From: Epilithonimonas lactis
GTDB lineage: Bacteria; Bacteroidota; Bacteroidia; Flavobacteriales; Weeksellaceae
Assembly: GCF_900110605.1 (NCBI RefSeq)
Contig: NZ_FOFI01000001.1
Location: forward strand, 434,001-498,000
Reading direction: 5' to 3'
Length of the DNA stretch: 64,000 nucleotides
Positions 27,994 to 39,969 of this stretch are shown piece after piece (the stretch's first letter is position 1; each line of letters starts with the position of its first letter). The notes beneath the pieces were generated by a model. That model worked only from the letters and a program-made list of their open reading frames with translations. It did not search any database and was not told where the DNA came from. The position numbers and the translations under genes were made by a program.

Positions 27994-30390
27994 ATGAAAA
28001 AATTAAATCTATTTTATATAACAGTATTCCTGCTTATAGGAACGGGAATGCTGTATTCTCAAGCGGCTGCCGACAGACTTTATCTAACTTTAGCAAATAC
28101 GGGAAGAATCTATGATATTACAGCATTGTCTACTACACCAGCTACAGCAATAAATTTACCTAACGCGGTAACTACTCCTGGTGTGCCAGGAGGGACAAAT
28201 GCCAATGCCAGTAACCTGGCTGTTGGTTATGACCAGCCTGGTGGTAATCCAAGTAATATAGTTTTTATCCAGTCCAACATATCGGGAGGTTCCACACTGT
28301 ACAAAAATGGAACTGCCATCTCTGGGACTACGACACCTGCAGGTATAGAGATTGGGGGAATAGCGACGAATAATGTTCCCGGTCCTTTTTTTGGTAATGT
28401 ATATGGTTTCCAAAGGAATACAAAAGTATTGTATCCTATCTATCCGGCAGGTACAGCAACAACAATAACTGGTGATACAATATGGACAGAAGGGGCAACA
28501 TTAGGAACAGATACTTTTTTTGACTATCAGAATAATATTTACATGTTTGTCAATTATCCTGCAACTAATCCTACTTCAAGGTATTTGTATAAGATCTCTA
28601 TTGGTGGTTCGACTGCCCAACAGGTTGTTCAAATTGCAGGAACAGCGGCCAGTGTTTCCAGTATACAAGGGATGGCGTATCTCCAAGGCTCTGTTTACAT
28701 TGCGACAGTTCTTGCATCTACTATTGAAGTACGTAGAATCAATATTTTTAATGGTAGCTCTTCCCTTGTAGCTACTTACAATGGTGGTGCAGGTCAAAAT
28801 CTGGATTTGGCAACGGTTCCTTATTATGTCCCTTTTCAGTTTACTTGTTCGGGGATCACACAAACTTCCACTACATCATTTGTAAAAGGTGTAGCTAGTA
28901 ATAGTCAGAAATTTATTAATATCCCAATTAACAATGTGTATGCAGATGGTGCTTATACGATCAATATAATTGGAACAGATTTCAATAGTTCTTCTAATGT
29001 CAATATTACAAGCTCCACCACATCGATTCAAGTTCCATTGAATTATACTGGAGGTGGAAATGCTGGTACGAGAACTCTTCAAGTCAATTTGAATGGTAGT
29101 ACAACTGCTTGTCCGATAAACGTCATTGTAGAGGAGGATACAGACGGCGATGGAATAGGCAATTCTCAAGATCTTGATTCTGATAATGATGGCATCTTGG
29201 ATATTTTTGAATGTGCAGATACTGTCGTGAATAGAGACTTCAGCACTACAGATGGAACTGTCACAACTTTTGATGCGCCGGCTGCGGACCTGGGTTTTAT
29301 ATTTGATGTCTATCGACTCGATAATTCTTTTAATCTTAATATAAATGGTGTCAATATTTCAACAAGCACCTTGGAGTTTCAACCCGATCAAACTGATAAC
29401 GTTAGATTCTTAGATGGTTCCAAATATGGAGACGGCACTGTACCGCAGATCTACAGTATGACAGGTAATGCTGATAATCCTTTGGTAAGGATCATCATTC
29501 ACAAAAATGGTTCAATTGCCATGTACGGAAGTAAATCTGGTGGTAGTGCCCTTTTTCCGCTCCAGCTTTATAATGGGAATGCTTTTAATAATATTATATG
29601 GAATCAGACAGGCACGAACACGGTAAGATTGTCACAACCAGTTGTAGGAACAACTTACATTAGCGGTAAAGGACAAGGTTTTAAATTTGGTTTCTGTGAT
29701 CCGGACAATGATGGGATTTCCAATCAATATGATGTCGATAGCGATGGTGACGGTTGCCCAGATGCTATAGAAGGTAGCGAGGCAGTACGTTTTGATCAGG
29801 TTCATTCCATGACTTTACCTACTACTGATACGAACTACCGTTATCGCGGTCAGATCAAAGTTGCCTACAATGGCACTACTACTGGCACGCCGGCTCAGAT
29901 CGTAAGTAATTCTGCTTCGGCCTTTGGAGTCCCTCAATTGGTCAACAATGCAGGAAATAATCTCAATACAGCGACCAATCCTTCGAATCTTGCAGGTTTG
30001 GTTGATAATACGGATGGCACATCGGATGTTGGACAGGGAATAGGTACTGCGCTAAATGCAAGTGCAAGAGATGTGGAATGCGACCGTTGTTTCCGTCCTG
30101 CAACAACGCCTGGTGTTGGTGGTTTGTCTACAAGCCAAGGTTTTACATCGCTTCAAAGAGCTGGAGGCGGCGCTGCCGAATGGCCAGGTAAGATCAAAGG
30201 TGCCTACACGGCATTGGATGCCAAGACCAAAGGTTTCGTGATCAATAGAGTGCCGACCACTTCACTCTCTTCGATCATAGGTGTTGCAGGAATGATCGTT
30301 TATGATACGACCGAAAACTGCCTCAAAGTTTATGATGGGACAGCGTGGTCTTGTTTCTCCAAACAGACTTGTGATAATTTTAACCAATAA
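27994..30390 (+). CDS. Large secreted protein with TSP3-type repeats, cassette 2
   Basis: 798 residues. Signal peptide (1-23, ending MLYSQ), one propeller-like module (about 24-280, RLYLTLANTGRIYDITAL) related to the two modules of the cassette 1 protein, an Ig-like stretch, and two Asp-rich Ca-binding stretches near residues 381-409 ([17 protein letters not shown]) and 568-595. The C-terminal 230 residues, from EGSEAVRFDQVHSMTLP to CDNFNQ, are close to the cassette 1 protein. It looks like a shortened paralogue. Role unknown, presumably surface-exposed or released. Confidence 0.85.
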   Translation: MKKLNLFYITVFLLIGTGMLYSQAAADRLYLTLANTGRIYDITALSTTPATAINLPNAVTTPGVPGGTNANASNLAVGYDQPGGNPSNIVFIQSNISGGSTLYKNGTAISGTTTPAGIEIGGIATNNVPGPFFGNVYGFQRNTKVLYPIYPAGTATTITGDTIWTEGATLGTDTFFDYQNNIYMFVNYPATNPTSRYLYKISIGGSTAQQVVQIAGTAASVSSIQGMAYLQGSVYIATVLASTIEVRRINIFNGSSSLVATYNGGAGQNLDLATVPYYVPFQFTCSGITQTSTTSFVKGVASNSQKFINIPINNVYADGAYTINIIGTDFNSSSNVNITSSTTSIQVPLNYTGGGNAGTRTLQVNLNGSTTACPINVIVEEDTDGDGIGNSQDLDSDNDGILDIFECADTVVNRDFSTTDGTVTTFDAPAADLGFIFDVYRLDNSFNLNINGVNISTSTLEFQPDQTDNVRFLDGSKYGDGTVPQIYSMTGNADNPLVRIIIHKNGSIAMYGSKSGGSALFPLQLYNGNAFNNIIWNQTGTNTVRLSQPVVGTTYISGKGQGFKFGFCDPDNDGISNQYDVDSDGDGCPDAIEGSEAVRFDQVHSMTLPTTDTNYRYRGQIKVAYNGTTTGTPAQIVSNSASAFGVPQLVNNAGNNLNTATNPSNLAGLVDNTDGTSDVGQGIGTALNASARDVECDRCFRPATTPGVGGLSTSQGFTSLQRAGGGAAEWPGKIKGAYTALDAKTKGFVINRVPTTSLSSIIGVAGMIVYDTTENCLKVYDGTAWSCFSKQTCDNFNQ

Positions 30391-30402
30391 AAAAGAGTCA
30401 GA

Positions 30403-30969
30403 ATGAAAACATATATCAAAACATTAGCAATATTAATGTCAAGTATGGCCTTTGGTCAAGTGACGATTGGTAAGACCACGCCGTCCAATGTACCTGCAAA
30501 CGCGACGGTGTCTTTAGAATTCGGTGACGCAACTGGTGGATTGAAAGGGATTGTTTTACCTTGGGTCAATGCTGCAGCAAGTGTTACAACGCCAGTTCCG
30601 GGAACGTTGATCTTCGACAGTGCCGATCAGAAGGTGAAGTACGGAAGAGCGGTGACTGCCAATGCAAGTGAGGTTACGAGCTGGACAGATCTTTCCTCTG
30701 GAGCTTATTCGCCAAGCGTCGCCAATGTTCCAGATACCAACGCGGAGAATACGAATGCAAAAGCCTTGATCGGAGGCAATCCAACGACAGATGCAACTTC
30801 TGGGATTTTGGTTTTGGGAGATACGAATAAAGCAATGATTCTCCCAAGGGTGAATTCCCATAAAGATATTGTGAATCCAAGTGCAGGAATGATGGTCTAC
30901 ATCACAGGTACCACGCCCAAGCAACTTGCTTTTTTCAATGGCAGGGAATGGTCTTTCTGGACCAGGTAG
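30403..30969 (+). CDS. Secreted VTIGKT / NGxxWSFW protein, cassette 2
   Basis: 188 residues, the same length as the cassette 1 protein and similar throughout (VTIGKTTPSN, KGIVLPWVNA, VPGTLIFDSADQKVKY, NGREWSFWTR). Signal peptide at residues 1-18. It starts 12 bp after the large gene. The near-duplicate pair shows that the whole cassette was copied. Confidence 0.8.
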   Translation: MKTYIKTLAILMSSMAFGQVTIGKTTPSNVPANATVSLEFGDATGGLKGIVLPWVNAAASVTTPVPGTLIFDSADQKVKYGRAVTANASEVTSWTDLSSGAYSPSVANVPDTNAENTNAKALIGGNPTTDATSGILVLGDTNKAMILPRVNSHKDIVNPSAGMMVYITGTTPKQLAFFNGREWSFWTR

Positions 30970-30998
30970 TCTTAAGGTCTTCATTATTAGATATTTTT

Positions 30999-31029
30999 AA
31001 ACCACTTTCGAAAGGAAGTGGTTTTTTAT
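30999..31029 (+). terminator. Terminator of cassette 2
   Basis: aaaccacttt and aagtggttt form a strong stem around cgaaagg, followed by six T. Confidence 0.8.
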
Positions 31030-31045
31030 TTTGAATAATAATTTG

Positions 31046-31053
31046 TATATTTG
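31046..31053 (+). promoter_or_regulatory. Probable rpoB -7 element
   Basis: TAtaTTTG at 31046-31053. Transcription would start near 31060, right at the first arm of the inverted repeat described next, and leave a leader of about 300 nt before rpoB. No well-spaced TTG is seen. Confidence 0.55.
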
Positions 31054-31060
31054 CACCATC

Positions 31061-31265
31061 TTTTGGCGCGACTTAATATTATACTTTAAATAACGAATAC
31101 TCTTTCATCTTAATGGAAGGGCATTTTCTGTTTAATGATACCGTTACTTCAAACCAAAAAAAAATAAAATATTTTGCACTACACCGTGAAAAGATATACC
31201 GGTGTTGCTCTTAGGAAGAATCAGATTAATAAGTTAAAAGCCAAGGTCTCACGTGCGCGCCAAAA
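31061..31265 (+). ncRNA. Putative structured 5' leader of rpoB
   Basis: ttttggcgcg (31061-31070) is the exact reverse complement of cgcgccaaaa (31256-31265), so the two can close a domain of about 205 nt. Inside, ACACCG (31181-31186) pairs with CGGTGT (31200-31205), extended by GCA/TGC across a bulge, and taacg (31091-31095) can pair with cgtta (31142-31146). A pyrimidine-rich stretch follows. It may be an attenuator for RNA polymerase subunit synthesis. No known RNA family was recognised. Confidence 0.5.
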
Positions 31266-31361
31266 CACTTTTTCCTTTTGCCTTTTATCTTGTTTCTTAA
31301 GTTTTTCCTGATATTTTTTGTGAATCAAAATATTTTTTAACCCATTTTTTCTTATAATTTT

Positions 31362-34300
31362 ATGAGTAAAACACAGGCCACACAAAAAGTGAAAGGAACG
31401 GAAAGAATCAACTTTTCCACTGCGAAAGGTAGAATCGACACCCCTGACTTTTTGGACATCCAAATCCAGTCTTTCAAGGAGTTTTTCCAGTTAGACACGC
31501 TTCCTGAGCAACGTTTGAACGAATCACTTTACAAAACGTTCCAGGAAAATTTCCCAATTACAGATTCTAGAAACCAATTCGTTTTGGAATTCCTAGATTA
31601 TCTGGTAGATTCTCCTCGTTACTCTATAGATGAGTGCGTTGAGAGAGGTTTGACGTACAACGTGCCTCTAAAAGCTAGACTTAAACTATACTGTACAGAT
31701 CCGGAACACGAAGATTTCCAGACTGTTGTACAAGATGTATATTTGGGTCCAGTTCCTTATATGACACCTTCTGGTTCATTCATCATCAATGGTGCAGAAC
31801 GTGTTATCGTAACTCAGTTACACAGGTCTCCGGGTGTATTCTTCGGACAGACTTACCACGCAAATGGTACAAAACTTTATTATTCAAGAATTATCCCTTT
31901 CAAAGGATCTTGGATGGAGTTTACTACGGATATCAATAACGTAATGTATGCGTATATCGACCGTAAGAAAAAATTACCCTTAACTACATTGCTAAGAGCA
32001 ATCGGTTTCGAGTCTGATAAAGAGATTCTTCAGATCTTCGACCTTGCTGAGGAAGTGAAAGTTTCCAAAGCAGCGCTTAAAAAAGTAGAAGGAAGAACAT
32101 TGGCTGCGAGAGTTTTGAACACTTGGTTCGAAGATTTCGTAGACGAGGATACAGGTGAGGTGGTTTCTATCGAAAGAAACGAGATCATCCTAGACAGAGA
32201 GACAATTCTTGAAAAAGAACACCTTGATGTTATTTTGGACTCTGGCGTTAAGTCGATCTTGATCCACAAAGAAAATAGCAGCGAGTTCTCCATCATCCAG
32301 AACACTCTACAAAAAGATCCAACCAACTCTGAAAAAGAAGCGGTTGAATATATCTACCGTCAGTTGAGAAATGCTGATGCACCAGATGAGGAAACTGCAA
32401 GAGGAATTATAGAAAAATTATTCTTCTCCGAGCAGAGATATTCATTAGGTGAAGTAGGTCGTTACAGACTAAATAAAAAATTGGGTCTTAACATCTCTCA
32501 GGAAAATCAAGTATTGACGAGAGAAGATATCATCTCTATCGTAAAACACTTGATCGAGCTAGTTAACTCAAAAGCTGAGGTAGATGATATCGATCACTTG
32601 TCAAACAGAAGGATCAAGACTGTTGGAGAGCAATTGTCCGGACAATTCGGCGTAGGTCTTTCTAGAATTGCTAGAACGATCAAAGAAAGAATGAACGTTA
32701 GAGATAACGAGATCTTTACACCGGTTGACTTGGTAAATGCTAAGACTTTGACGTCTGTTATTAATTCATTCTTTGGTACCAACCAGCTTTCTCAGTTTAT
32801 GGACCAGACCAATCCTCTATCAGAGATCACGCACAAGCGTAGACTTTCTGCCCTAGGACCTGGTGGTTTATCTAGAGAAAGAGCAGGTTTCGAGGTACGT
32901 GACGTTCACCATACACACTATGGCCGTATCTGTCCGATCGAAACGCCAGAGGGACCAAATATTGGTTTGATATCTTCTCTAGGAATGTATGCGAAGATCA
33001 ACACGCTTGGTTTCATCGAGACACCTTACAGAAAAGTTGAAGACGGTAAAGTAGATCTACAAGCTGCTCCAACTTATCTTAATGCTGAGGATGAGGAATA
33101 CAAAGTAATTGCTCAGGCAAACGTTGAGTTAGATGATAATGGTGTTTTCCAAACAGACAGAATCATTGCTCGTCTAGATGGAGATTATCCAGTAGTTGAG
33201 CCTCAACAAGTGGATCTGATCGATGTTGCACCAAACCAGATCTCTGGTATTTCTGCTTCATTGATTCCATTCTTGGAGCACGATGATGCGAACAGAGCGT
33301 TGATGGGATCGAATATGATGCGTCAGGCCGTTCCATTGTTGAATCCTCAGGCACCAGTTGTAGGTACAGGTTTGGAAAAACAAGTAGCTAGAGACTCTAG
33401 AGTTTTGATTAATGCAGAAGGAACTGGAGTTGTAGAATATGTGGATGCTGAGAAGATTACGATCAAATACGAAAGAAGCGAGGAAGACGATCTAGTTAAC
33501 TTCGACTCTGCAACTAAAACTTATAAACTGACCAAGTTCAGAAAAACCAACCAGAGTACGACTATTACGCTAAGACCAAACGTAAGAGTAGGTGATGTAG
33601 TAGAAAAAGGACAAGTTCTTTGCGACGGTTACGCGACTGAAAACGGAGAGTTGGCATTGGGTAGAAACCTAGTGGTAGCCTTCATGCCTTGGAAAGGTTA
33701 CAACTTTGAGGATGCAATCGTAATCAATGAAAAAGTAGTTCGTGAGGACTGGTTTACATCTATCCACGTAGACGAATATTCTCTTGAAGTTAGAGATACC
33801 AAACTAGGTATGGAAGAACTGACAGCAGATATTCCTAACGTTTCTGAAGAAGCTACCAAAGATCTTGATGAGAATGGTATGATCAGAATCGGAGCAGAAG
33901 TGAAGCCTGGTGATATCCTTATCGGGAAGATCACTCCAAAAGGTGAATCTGATCCAACACCAGAGGAAAAACTTCTTAGAGCGATCTTCGGAGACAAAGC
34001 TGGTGACGTGAAAGATGCTTCATTGAAAGCAGATTCTTCATTGAGAGGAGTTGTGATCAACAAAAAATTGTTCTCTAGAAATATCAAGGACAAAAAGAAA
34101 AGAAGCGAAGAGAAGATCAAATTGGAAGAGATCGAAAATACTTACAAAGCTAAGTTCGACGGTCTAAGAAATACTTTGATCGACAAATTGAATACATTGG
34201 TTTCTGGGAAAACTTCTCAAGGTGTACAAAACGATCTTGAAGAAGAAGTGATCAGCAAAGGAACTAAATTCACATTGAGATTACTTCAAAATGTTGAAGA

Positions 34301-35189
34301 TTATAACAATATCAGTGGTGCAGATTGGACCGTTGATTCTGACAAGAATGAATTGATCAAACAATTGGTTCACAACTACAAGATCAAATACAATGATCTT
34401 GCAGGTGTTAAAAACCGTGAGAAATTTGCATTGTCTATCGGAGATGAGTTGCCTGCAGGTATTATCAAACTAGCTAAAGTTTACATCGCTAAGAAACGTA
34501 AATTGAATGTTGGAGATAAGATGGCTGGTCGTCACGGTAACAAAGGTATTGTTTCAAGAATCGTTCGTGAAGAGGATATGCCGTTCCTAGAAGACGGAAC
34601 ACCAGTAGATATCGTATTGAATCCACTTGGGGTACCTTCTCGTATGAACATTGGTCAGATCTACGAAACTGTTCTTGGATGGGCTGGTACCAAACTAGGA
34701 CTTAAGTTTGCCACACCGATCTTTGATGGTGCAACGCTAGAGCAGATCACAGAATACACAGAACAAGCTGGCGTTCCGAAATTCGGAAGCACACACTTGT
34801 ACGATGGTGGAACTGGGGAGAGATTTACTCAGCCTGCAACCGTAGGTGTGATCTATATGTTGAAACTGGGACACATGGTAGATGACAAGATGCACGCACG
34901 TTCTATCGGACCATACTCATTGATCACGCAACAGCCATTAGGAGGTAAAGCGCAATTTGGAGGTCAGAGATTTGGAGAGATGGAGGTTTGGGCTCTAGAA
35001 GCTTTTGGAGCATCCAATATCTTGAGAGAGATCTTGACTGTGAAGTCAGATGACGTGATTGGTAGAGCGAAAACTTACGAAGCGATCGCGAAAGGAGAAG
35101 CAATGCCTGAACCAGGTATTCCGGAATCTTTCAACGTATTACTTCACGAGTTACAGGGTCTTGGACTTGATGTAAGATTGGAAGAGTAA
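31362..35189 (+). CDS. rpoB: DNA-directed RNA polymerase subunit beta
   Basis: 1275 residues, full length. It carries the rifampicin-binding region ([17 protein letters not shown], then [13 protein letters not shown]) and the C-terminal [20 protein letters not shown] block. It forms the catalytic core with beta'. It is separated from rplL by 10.6 kb of secreted-protein cassettes and preceded by its own probable promoter and leader. Confidence 0.98.
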   Translation: MSKTQATQKVKGTERINFSTAKGRIDTPDFLDIQIQSFKEFFQLDTLPEQRLNESLYKTFQENFPITDSRNQFVLEFLDYLVDSPRYSIDECVERGLTYNVPLKARLKLYCTDPEHEDFQTVVQDVYLGPVPYMTPSGSFIINGAERVIVTQLHRSPGVFFGQTYHANGTKLYYSRIIPFKGSWMEFTTDINNVMYAYIDRKKKLPLTTLLRAIGFESDKEILQIFDLAEEVKVSKAALKKVEGRTLAARVLNTWFEDFVDEDTGEVVSIERNEIILDRETILEKEHLDVILDSGVKSILIHKENSSEFSIIQNTLQKDPTNSEKEAVEYIYRQLRNADAPDEETARGIIEKLFFSEQRYSLGEVGRYRLNKKLGLNISQENQVLTREDIISIVKHLIELVNSKAEVDDIDHLSNRRIKTVGEQLSGQFGVGLSRIARTIKERMNVRDNEIFTPVDLVNAKTLTSVINSFFGTNQLSQFMDQTNPLSEITHKRRLSALGPGGLSRERAGFEVRDVHHTHYGRICPIETPEGPNIGLISSLGMYAKINTLGFIETPYRKVEDGKVDLQAAPTYLNAEDEEYKVIAQANVELDDNGVFQTDRIIARLDGDYPVVEPQQVDLIDVAPNQISGISASLIPFLEHDDANRALMGSNMMRQAVPLLNPQAPVVGTGLEKQVARDSRVLINAEGTGVVEYVDAEKITIKYERSEEDDLVNFDSATKTYKLTKFRKTNQSTTITLRPNVRVGDVVEKGQVLCDGYATENGELALGRNLVVAFMPWKGYNFEDAIVINEKVVREDWFTSIHVDEYSLEVRDTKLGMEELTADIPNVSEEATKDLDENGMIRIGAEVKPGDILIGKITPKGESDPTPEEKLLRAIFGDKAGDVKDASLKADSSLRGVVINKKLFSRNIKDKKKRSEEKIKLEEIENTYKAKFDGLRNTLIDKLNTLVSGKTSQGVQNDLEEEVISKGTKFTLRLLQNVEDYNNISGADWTVDSDKNELIKQLVHNYKIKYNDLAGVKNREKFALSIGDELPAGIIKLAKVYIAKKRKLNVGDKMAGRHGNKGIVSRIVREEDMPFLEDGTPVDIVLNPLGVPSRMNIGQIYETVLGWAGTKLGLKFATPIFDGATLEQITEYTEQAGVPKFGSTHLYDGGTGERFTQPATVGVIYMLKLGHMVDDKMHARSIGPYSLITQQPLGGKAQFGGQRFGEMEVWALEAFGASNILREILTVKSDDVIGRAKTYEAIAKGEAMPEPGIPESFNVLLHELQGLGLDVRLEE

Positions 35190-35312
35190 TTTAAATTAAA
35201 TTATCAAAAAATTTAAAATTAAATTATTAACCAATGGTTGAAAAGAATGATTTCTAAAAGTAATTTTTTAATCATTTAATGTTTCAATCTTTTAATCAAA
35301 TACATAAAACAA

Positions 35313-38300
35313 ATGTCAAATAAAAATAAAACAAGTAGATTTACTAAAATCACTATTGGTTTAGCTTCACCAGAATCCATTCTTCAGGAATCGAGAGGAG
35401 AGGTCTTAAAACCAGAAACGATTAACTATCGTACACACAAGCCGGAAAGAGATGGATTGTTCTGCGAGAAGATCTTTGGTCCTGTAAAGGATTACGAGTG
35501 TGCTTGTGGAAAATACAAACGTATCCGTTACAAAGGTATCGTTTGTGATAGATGTGGGGTAGAAGTAACAGAGAAAAAAGTACGTAGAGAAAGAATCGGA
35601 CACATCGGTCTGGTTGTTCCTGTAGCGCACATCTGGTATTTCCGTTCTTTACCAAACAAAATCGGTTATTTATTAGGTATTCCTTCCAAGAAATTGGATA
35701 TGATCATCTATTACGAAAGATACGTCGTGATCCAGCAAGGTATTGCTAAGAAAGCAGACGGTTCTGATTTTGATGACAAAGAATTCCTTACAGAAGAAGA
35801 ATATCTGGACGTTCTAGAGACGCTTCCTGTAGAAAATCAATATCTTGATGATTCTGACCCGAACAAATTCCTTGCAAAAATGGGAGCAGAAGCGGTTGAA
35901 GAATTGTTGAAGAGAATCGACCTTGATTCTTTATCATTCGATCTAAGACACAAAGCGCACAACGAATCTTCTAAACAAAGAAGAACCGAGGCTCTTAAAA
36001 GGTTAAATGTTGTAGAAGCATTGAGAGGTGCCAATACAAGAATGATCAACAAGCCTGAGTGGATGATCATGCGTGTACTTCCTGTAATACCACCAGAATT
36101 GAGACCTTTGGTTCCATTGGATGGAGGACGTTTCGCAACTTCTGATTTGAATGACCTTTACAGAAGGGTGATCATCAGAAACAACCGTCTGAAAAGACTA
36201 TTGGAGATCAAAGCTCCGGAGGTGATCTTGAGAAATGAGAAGCGTATGCTTCAGGAATCAGTAGATTCATTATTCGATAATACAAGAAAATCTTCTGCCG
36301 TAAAATCTGAATCAAACAGACCATTGAAATCCCTTTCTGACTCATTGAAAGGTAAGCAAGGTCGTTTCCGTCAGAACTTACTTGGTAAGAGGGTAGATTA
36401 CTCCGCTCGTTCCGTAATTGTTGTAGGACCTAGTCTTCAACTTCACGAGTGTGGTATCCCGAAAGATATGGCTGCAGAGCTTTACAAACCGTTCATCATC
36501 AGAAAATTGATCGAGAGAGGAATTGTAAAAACTGTAAAATCAGCTAAAAGGATCATCGACAGAAAAGAGCCTGTAGTTTATGATATCTTAGAAGGTGTAA
36601 TGAAAGGTCACCCTGTACTATTGAACAGAGCACCTACTTTGCACAGACTTGGTATCCAGGCATTCCAGCCGAAGATGATCGAAGGTAAAGCTATCCAACT
36701 TCACCCATTGGTAACGACGGCTTTCAACGCCGATTTCGATGGGGATCAGATGGCAGTGCATTTACCTCTAGGTCCAGAAGCTATTTTGGAAGCACAACTA
36801 TTGATGTTGGGTTCTCAGAATATCCTTAACCCTGCAAATGGTTCTCCTATCACGGTACCATCTCAGGATATGGTTTTGGGTCTATATTTTATGACCAAAC
36901 AATTGGATTCTACAGATGATATGAAAGTAAAAGGCGAAGGTCTTGCTTTCTATTCTCCGGAAGAAGTAGAGATCGCTTATGCTGAGGGACAAGTTTCTCT
37001 TAATGCAAAAGTAAGATGTCGTCTTCCGATCAAAGAGAATGGTGTCATTACAACGAAATTATTCCCTACGACAGTTGGTAGAATTTTATTCAACCAGATC
37101 GTACCGAAAGCTTCTGGCTATATCGACGAGTTATTGACTAAGAAATCTCTTAGAAACGTCATTGGTCAGGTATTGGCAGACACAGATTTCCCAACTACGG
37201 TGAAGTTCTTGGATGATATGAAAGATCTTGGATATGCAAACGCATTCAAAGGTGGACTTTCATTTAGTCTTGGAGATATCGTGATCCCGGTTGAGAAAAA
37301 GAAAATGATCGCGACTTCTATCGAAACTGTAGATGAGATCAAGGCCAACTATAACATGGGTCTTATCACAGATACAGAGCGTTATAATCAGGTAATTGAC
37401 GTTTGGACCAACACCAACGCAAGTCTTACTGAAATGATTATGAGCAGAATGAAAGTAGATCAAGGTGGATTCAACTCTGTATATATGATGCTTGATTCTG
37501 GTGCGAGGGGTTCTAAGGAACAGATCCGTCAGTTATCTGGTATGAGGGGATTGATGGCAAAACCACAAAAAGCAGGTTCTGTCGGTGCTGAGATTATTGA
37601 AAACCCGATCCTTGCAAACTTTAAAGAAGGTTTGTCGATCTTGGAATACTTTATCTCTACCCACGGTGCTCGTAAGGGTCTTGCGGATACCGCTCTTAAA
37701 ACTGCCGATGCTGGTTACTTGACCAGAAGATTGGTGGATGTTGCACAGGATGTTATCATTACAGAACAAGACTGTGGAACACTTAGAGGTACAGAAATTA
37801 CTGCACTTAAGAAAAACGATGATATCGTAGAAAAGATCGCTGAGAGAATTCTTGGTAGAGTTTCGCTTCACAATATCTATCACCCAGAAACGGATGAGAT
37901 CTTGGCACAAGCTGACGAGTTGATCGTAGAAGCAGTGGCTAAGCAGATCGAGGAAGCTGGAATCGAAGCTGTAGAGGTTCGTTCTCCATTGACTTGTGAG
38001 GCTAAAAAAGGTATCTGTGCGAAATGTTACGGTCGTAACCTCGCAACAGGTAAAGGCATCCACATGGGAGAAGCTGTTGGTGTAATCGCTGCGCAGTCTA
38101 TTGGTGAGCCGGGAACTCAGTTGACATTGAGAACGTTCCACCAAGGTGGGGTTTCAAATAACATCTCAGAAAATCCAAGCATCGTTGCAAAACGTGATGG
38201 TATTGTTGAGATGGATGAGGTTAGAACTATTAAATCGGAAGGTGAAAATGGTGAATCAGCAGATATCGTTGTTTCCCGTTCAACTGAATTCCGTTTGGTA

Positions 38301-39578
38301 GCAGACAACGAAGCTAGAACGCCGATCATGATCGCTAACGTTCCTTATGGATCCGAGTTGTTTGTACAGCCAGGTGACAAAGTGAAAAAAGGAGATATGA
38401 TCGCGAAGTGGGATGCTTACAACGCGGTAATCATTGCAGAGAACTCTGGTAAAGTAGAGTACGAGGATATTATCCAAGGGGTTTCTTTCGTATTGGAGAT
38501 CGATGAGCAGACTGGTTTCGAAGAGAAAGTAATCTCTGAATCTAGAAATAAAAAAGCCGTTCCTACTCTTAGAGTTGTTGACTCCAAAGGTGTGGAGCAA
38601 AAAGGTTACAACTTACCGGTTGGAGCCCACATCATGGTAAACGACGGTGAAAAAATTAAGGCTGGTAAGGTCTTGATCAAAATCCCAAGAAAATCTGCGA
38701 AAGCAGGGGATATCACCGGAGGTCTTCCGAGAGTTACCGAATTATTCGAAGCTAGAAATCCTTCCAACCCAGCGGTTGTTACAGAGATTGACGGTGTAGT
38801 ATCTTACGGTAAGATCAAAAGAGGTAACCGTGAGCTTATCGTGGAAGCTAAAACTGGAGAGATCAAGAAGTATTTGGTTAAATTATCAAACCAGATCCTA
38901 GTTCAGGAAAATGACTTCGTGTATGCAGGAGGCGCACTTTCCGACGGTTCTGTAACACCAGACGATATCTTGAAAATCAAAGGTCCAACTGCGGTTCAGG
39001 AATATTTGGTTAATGAAATTCAGGAGGTTTACCGTCTTCAAGGGGTGAAGATCGATGACAAACACTTCGAGATCATTGTTCGTCAGATGATGACAAAAGT
39101 ATCGATTGTGGATGGCGGAGATACGCAGTTCCTAGAAGGTGCTTTGGAACACAAATACGACTTCTTGCAAGAGAACAACAGAGTATTTGGTCTGAAAGTA
39201 GTAATGGAAGCGGGAGATTCGAAAGAATTCAAACCAGGACAGATGATCACAGCTAGAGAACTTAGAGATGAGAACTCGAAACTAAGACGTGAAGATCAGG
39301 CTTTGGTAGAAGTAAGAGAAGCACTTCCTGCAACTGCAACTTCTGTACTACAAGGTATTACAAGAGCGGCACTTCAAACCAAATCATTCATGTCTGCAGC
39401 ATCGTTCCAGGAAACGACCAAGGTTCTAAACGAAGCAGCAGTGTCTGGTAAGATCGACTTCTTGACAGGTCTGAAAGAGAATGTAATTGTAGGACACAGA
39501 ATCCCTGCAGGTACAGGTCTTAAGGATTACCAAAATGTGATTGTAGGTTCTAGAAAAGAATTCGAGGACATCAACTAA
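35313..39578 (+). CDS. rpoC: DNA-directed RNA polymerase subunit beta'
   Basis: 1421 residues. The N-terminal zinc site is complete ([19 protein letters not shown]), the catalytic Mg loop reads NADFDGDQM, and a second Cys cluster ([14 protein letters not shown]) lies in the C-terminal half. It begins 123 bp after rpoB, and DUF3467 follows. Confidence 0.98.
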   Translation: MSNKNKTSRFTKITIGLASPESILQESRGEVLKPETINYRTHKPERDGLFCEKIFGPVKDYECACGKYKRIRYKGIVCDRCGVEVTEKKVRRERIGHIGLVVPVAHIWYFRSLPNKIGYLLGIPSKKLDMIIYYERYVVIQQGIAKKADGSDFDDKEFLTEEEYLDVLETLPVENQYLDDSDPNKFLAKMGAEAVEELLKRIDLDSLSFDLRHKAHNESSKQRRTEALKRLNVVEALRGANTRMINKPEWMIMRVLPVIPPELRPLVPLDGGRFATSDLNDLYRRVIIRNNRLKRLLEIKAPEVILRNEKRMLQESVDSLFDNTRKSSAVKSESNRPLKSLSDSLKGKQGRFRQNLLGKRVDYSARSVIVVGPSLQLHECGIPKDMAAELYKPFIIRKLIERGIVKTVKSAKRIIDRKEPVVYDILEGVMKGHPVLLNRAPTLHRLGIQAFQPKMIEGKAIQLHPLVTTAFNADFDGDQMAVHLPLGPEAILEAQLLMLGSQNILNPANGSPITVPSQDMVLGLYFMTKQLDSTDDMKVKGEGLAFYSPEEVEIAYAEGQVSLNAKVRCRLPIKENGVITTKLFPTTVGRILFNQIVPKASGYIDELLTKKSLRNVIGQVLADTDFPTTVKFLDDMKDLGYANAFKGGLSFSLGDIVIPVEKKKMIATSIETVDEIKANYNMGLITDTERYNQVIDVWTNTNASLTEMIMSRMKVDQGGFNSVYMMLDSGARGSKEQIRQLSGMRGLMAKPQKAGSVGAEIIENPILANFKEGLSILEYFISTHGARKGLADTALKTADAGYLTRRLVDVAQDVIITEQDCGTLRGTEITALKKNDDIVEKIAERILGRVSLHNIYHPETDEILAQADELIVEAVAKQIEEAGIEAVEVRSPLTCEAKKGICAKCYGRNLATGKGIHMGEAVGVIAAQSIGEPGTQLTLRTFHQGGVSNNISENPSIVAKRDGIVEMDEVRTIKSEGENGESADIVVSRSTEFRLVADNEARTPIMIANVPYGSELFVQPGDKVKKGDMIAKWDAYNAVIIAENSGKVEYEDIIQGVSFVLEIDEQTGFEEKVISESRNKKAVPTLRVVDSKGVEQKGYNLPVGAHIMVNDGEKIKAGKVLIKIPRKSAKAGDITGGLPRVTELFEARNPSNPAVVTEIDGVVSYGKIKRGNRELIVEAKTGEIKKYLVKLSNQILVQENDFVYAGGALSDGSVTPDDILKIKGPTAVQEYLVNEIQEVYRLQGVKIDDKHFEIIVRQMMTKVSIVDGGDTQFLEGALEHKYDFLQENNRVFGLKVVMEAGDSKEFKPGQMITARELRDENSKLRREDQALVEVREALPATATSVLQGITRAALQTKSFMSAASFQETTKVLNEAAVSGKIDFLTGLKENVIVGHRIPAGTGLKDYQNVIVGSRKEFEDIN

Positions 39579-39592
39579 AATTAATCAAAATG

Positions 39593-39640
39593 AAATTTGA
39601 GGTTTGGAATTATTTTTTATACTTTCACAACCTCAAATTT
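39593..39640 (+). promoter_or_regulatory. 12-bp hairpin between rpoC and DUF3467
   Basis: aaatttgaggtt (39593-39604) pairs perfectly with aacctcaaattt (39629-39640). There is no T run, so it may be a processing or partial-termination site between the two genes. Confidence 0.5.
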
Positions 39641-39663
39641 TAATAAAAAAATAACAAAACAAA

Positions 39664-39969
39664 ATGGACAATAATCAAAACCAAGATCCAAACAACATCA
39701 ACATCAATCTAAACGAAATGGTAGCTGCAGGAGCATATTGCAACCTAGCATTGGTAAACCATTCTCCATCAGAATTCGTAGTGGATTTCATCCAATTGAT
39801 GCCAGGTGTACAGCAAGCGAACGTGCGTTCAAGAGTAATTCTTGCGCCACTTCACGCAAAGAGAGTTTTAGCAGCATTGCAACAAAACATCACTAACTAT
39901 GAGCAGCAATTCGGAGAGATCAAAGAATTGGAGCCTTTCGTAGTTGGAGGTAACAACGTACAAGCTTAA
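39664..39969 (+). CDS. DUF3467 domain protein
   Basis: 101 residues, no signal peptide. The conserved core is NLALVNHSPSEFVVDF with MPGVQQANVRSRVILAP and HAKRVLAAL, the pattern of DUF3467, a small protein often encoded after rpoC in Bacteroidota. Function unknown. Its last 15 codons and the following bases form a 51-bp sequence repeated perfectly at 43112-43162. Confidence 0.9.
   Translation: MDNNQNQDPNNININLNEMVAAGAYCNLALVNHSPSEFVVDFIQLMPGVQQANVRSRVILAPLHAKRVLAALQQNITNYEQQFGEIKELEPFVVGGNNVQA

Noticed and set aside
22146-30390. T9SS sorting domain at the C-termini of the large cassette proteins
   Set aside because: The ends (GMMVYDT...W.CF..QTC) lack the type A pattern seen at 58113, so no sorting domain was called.
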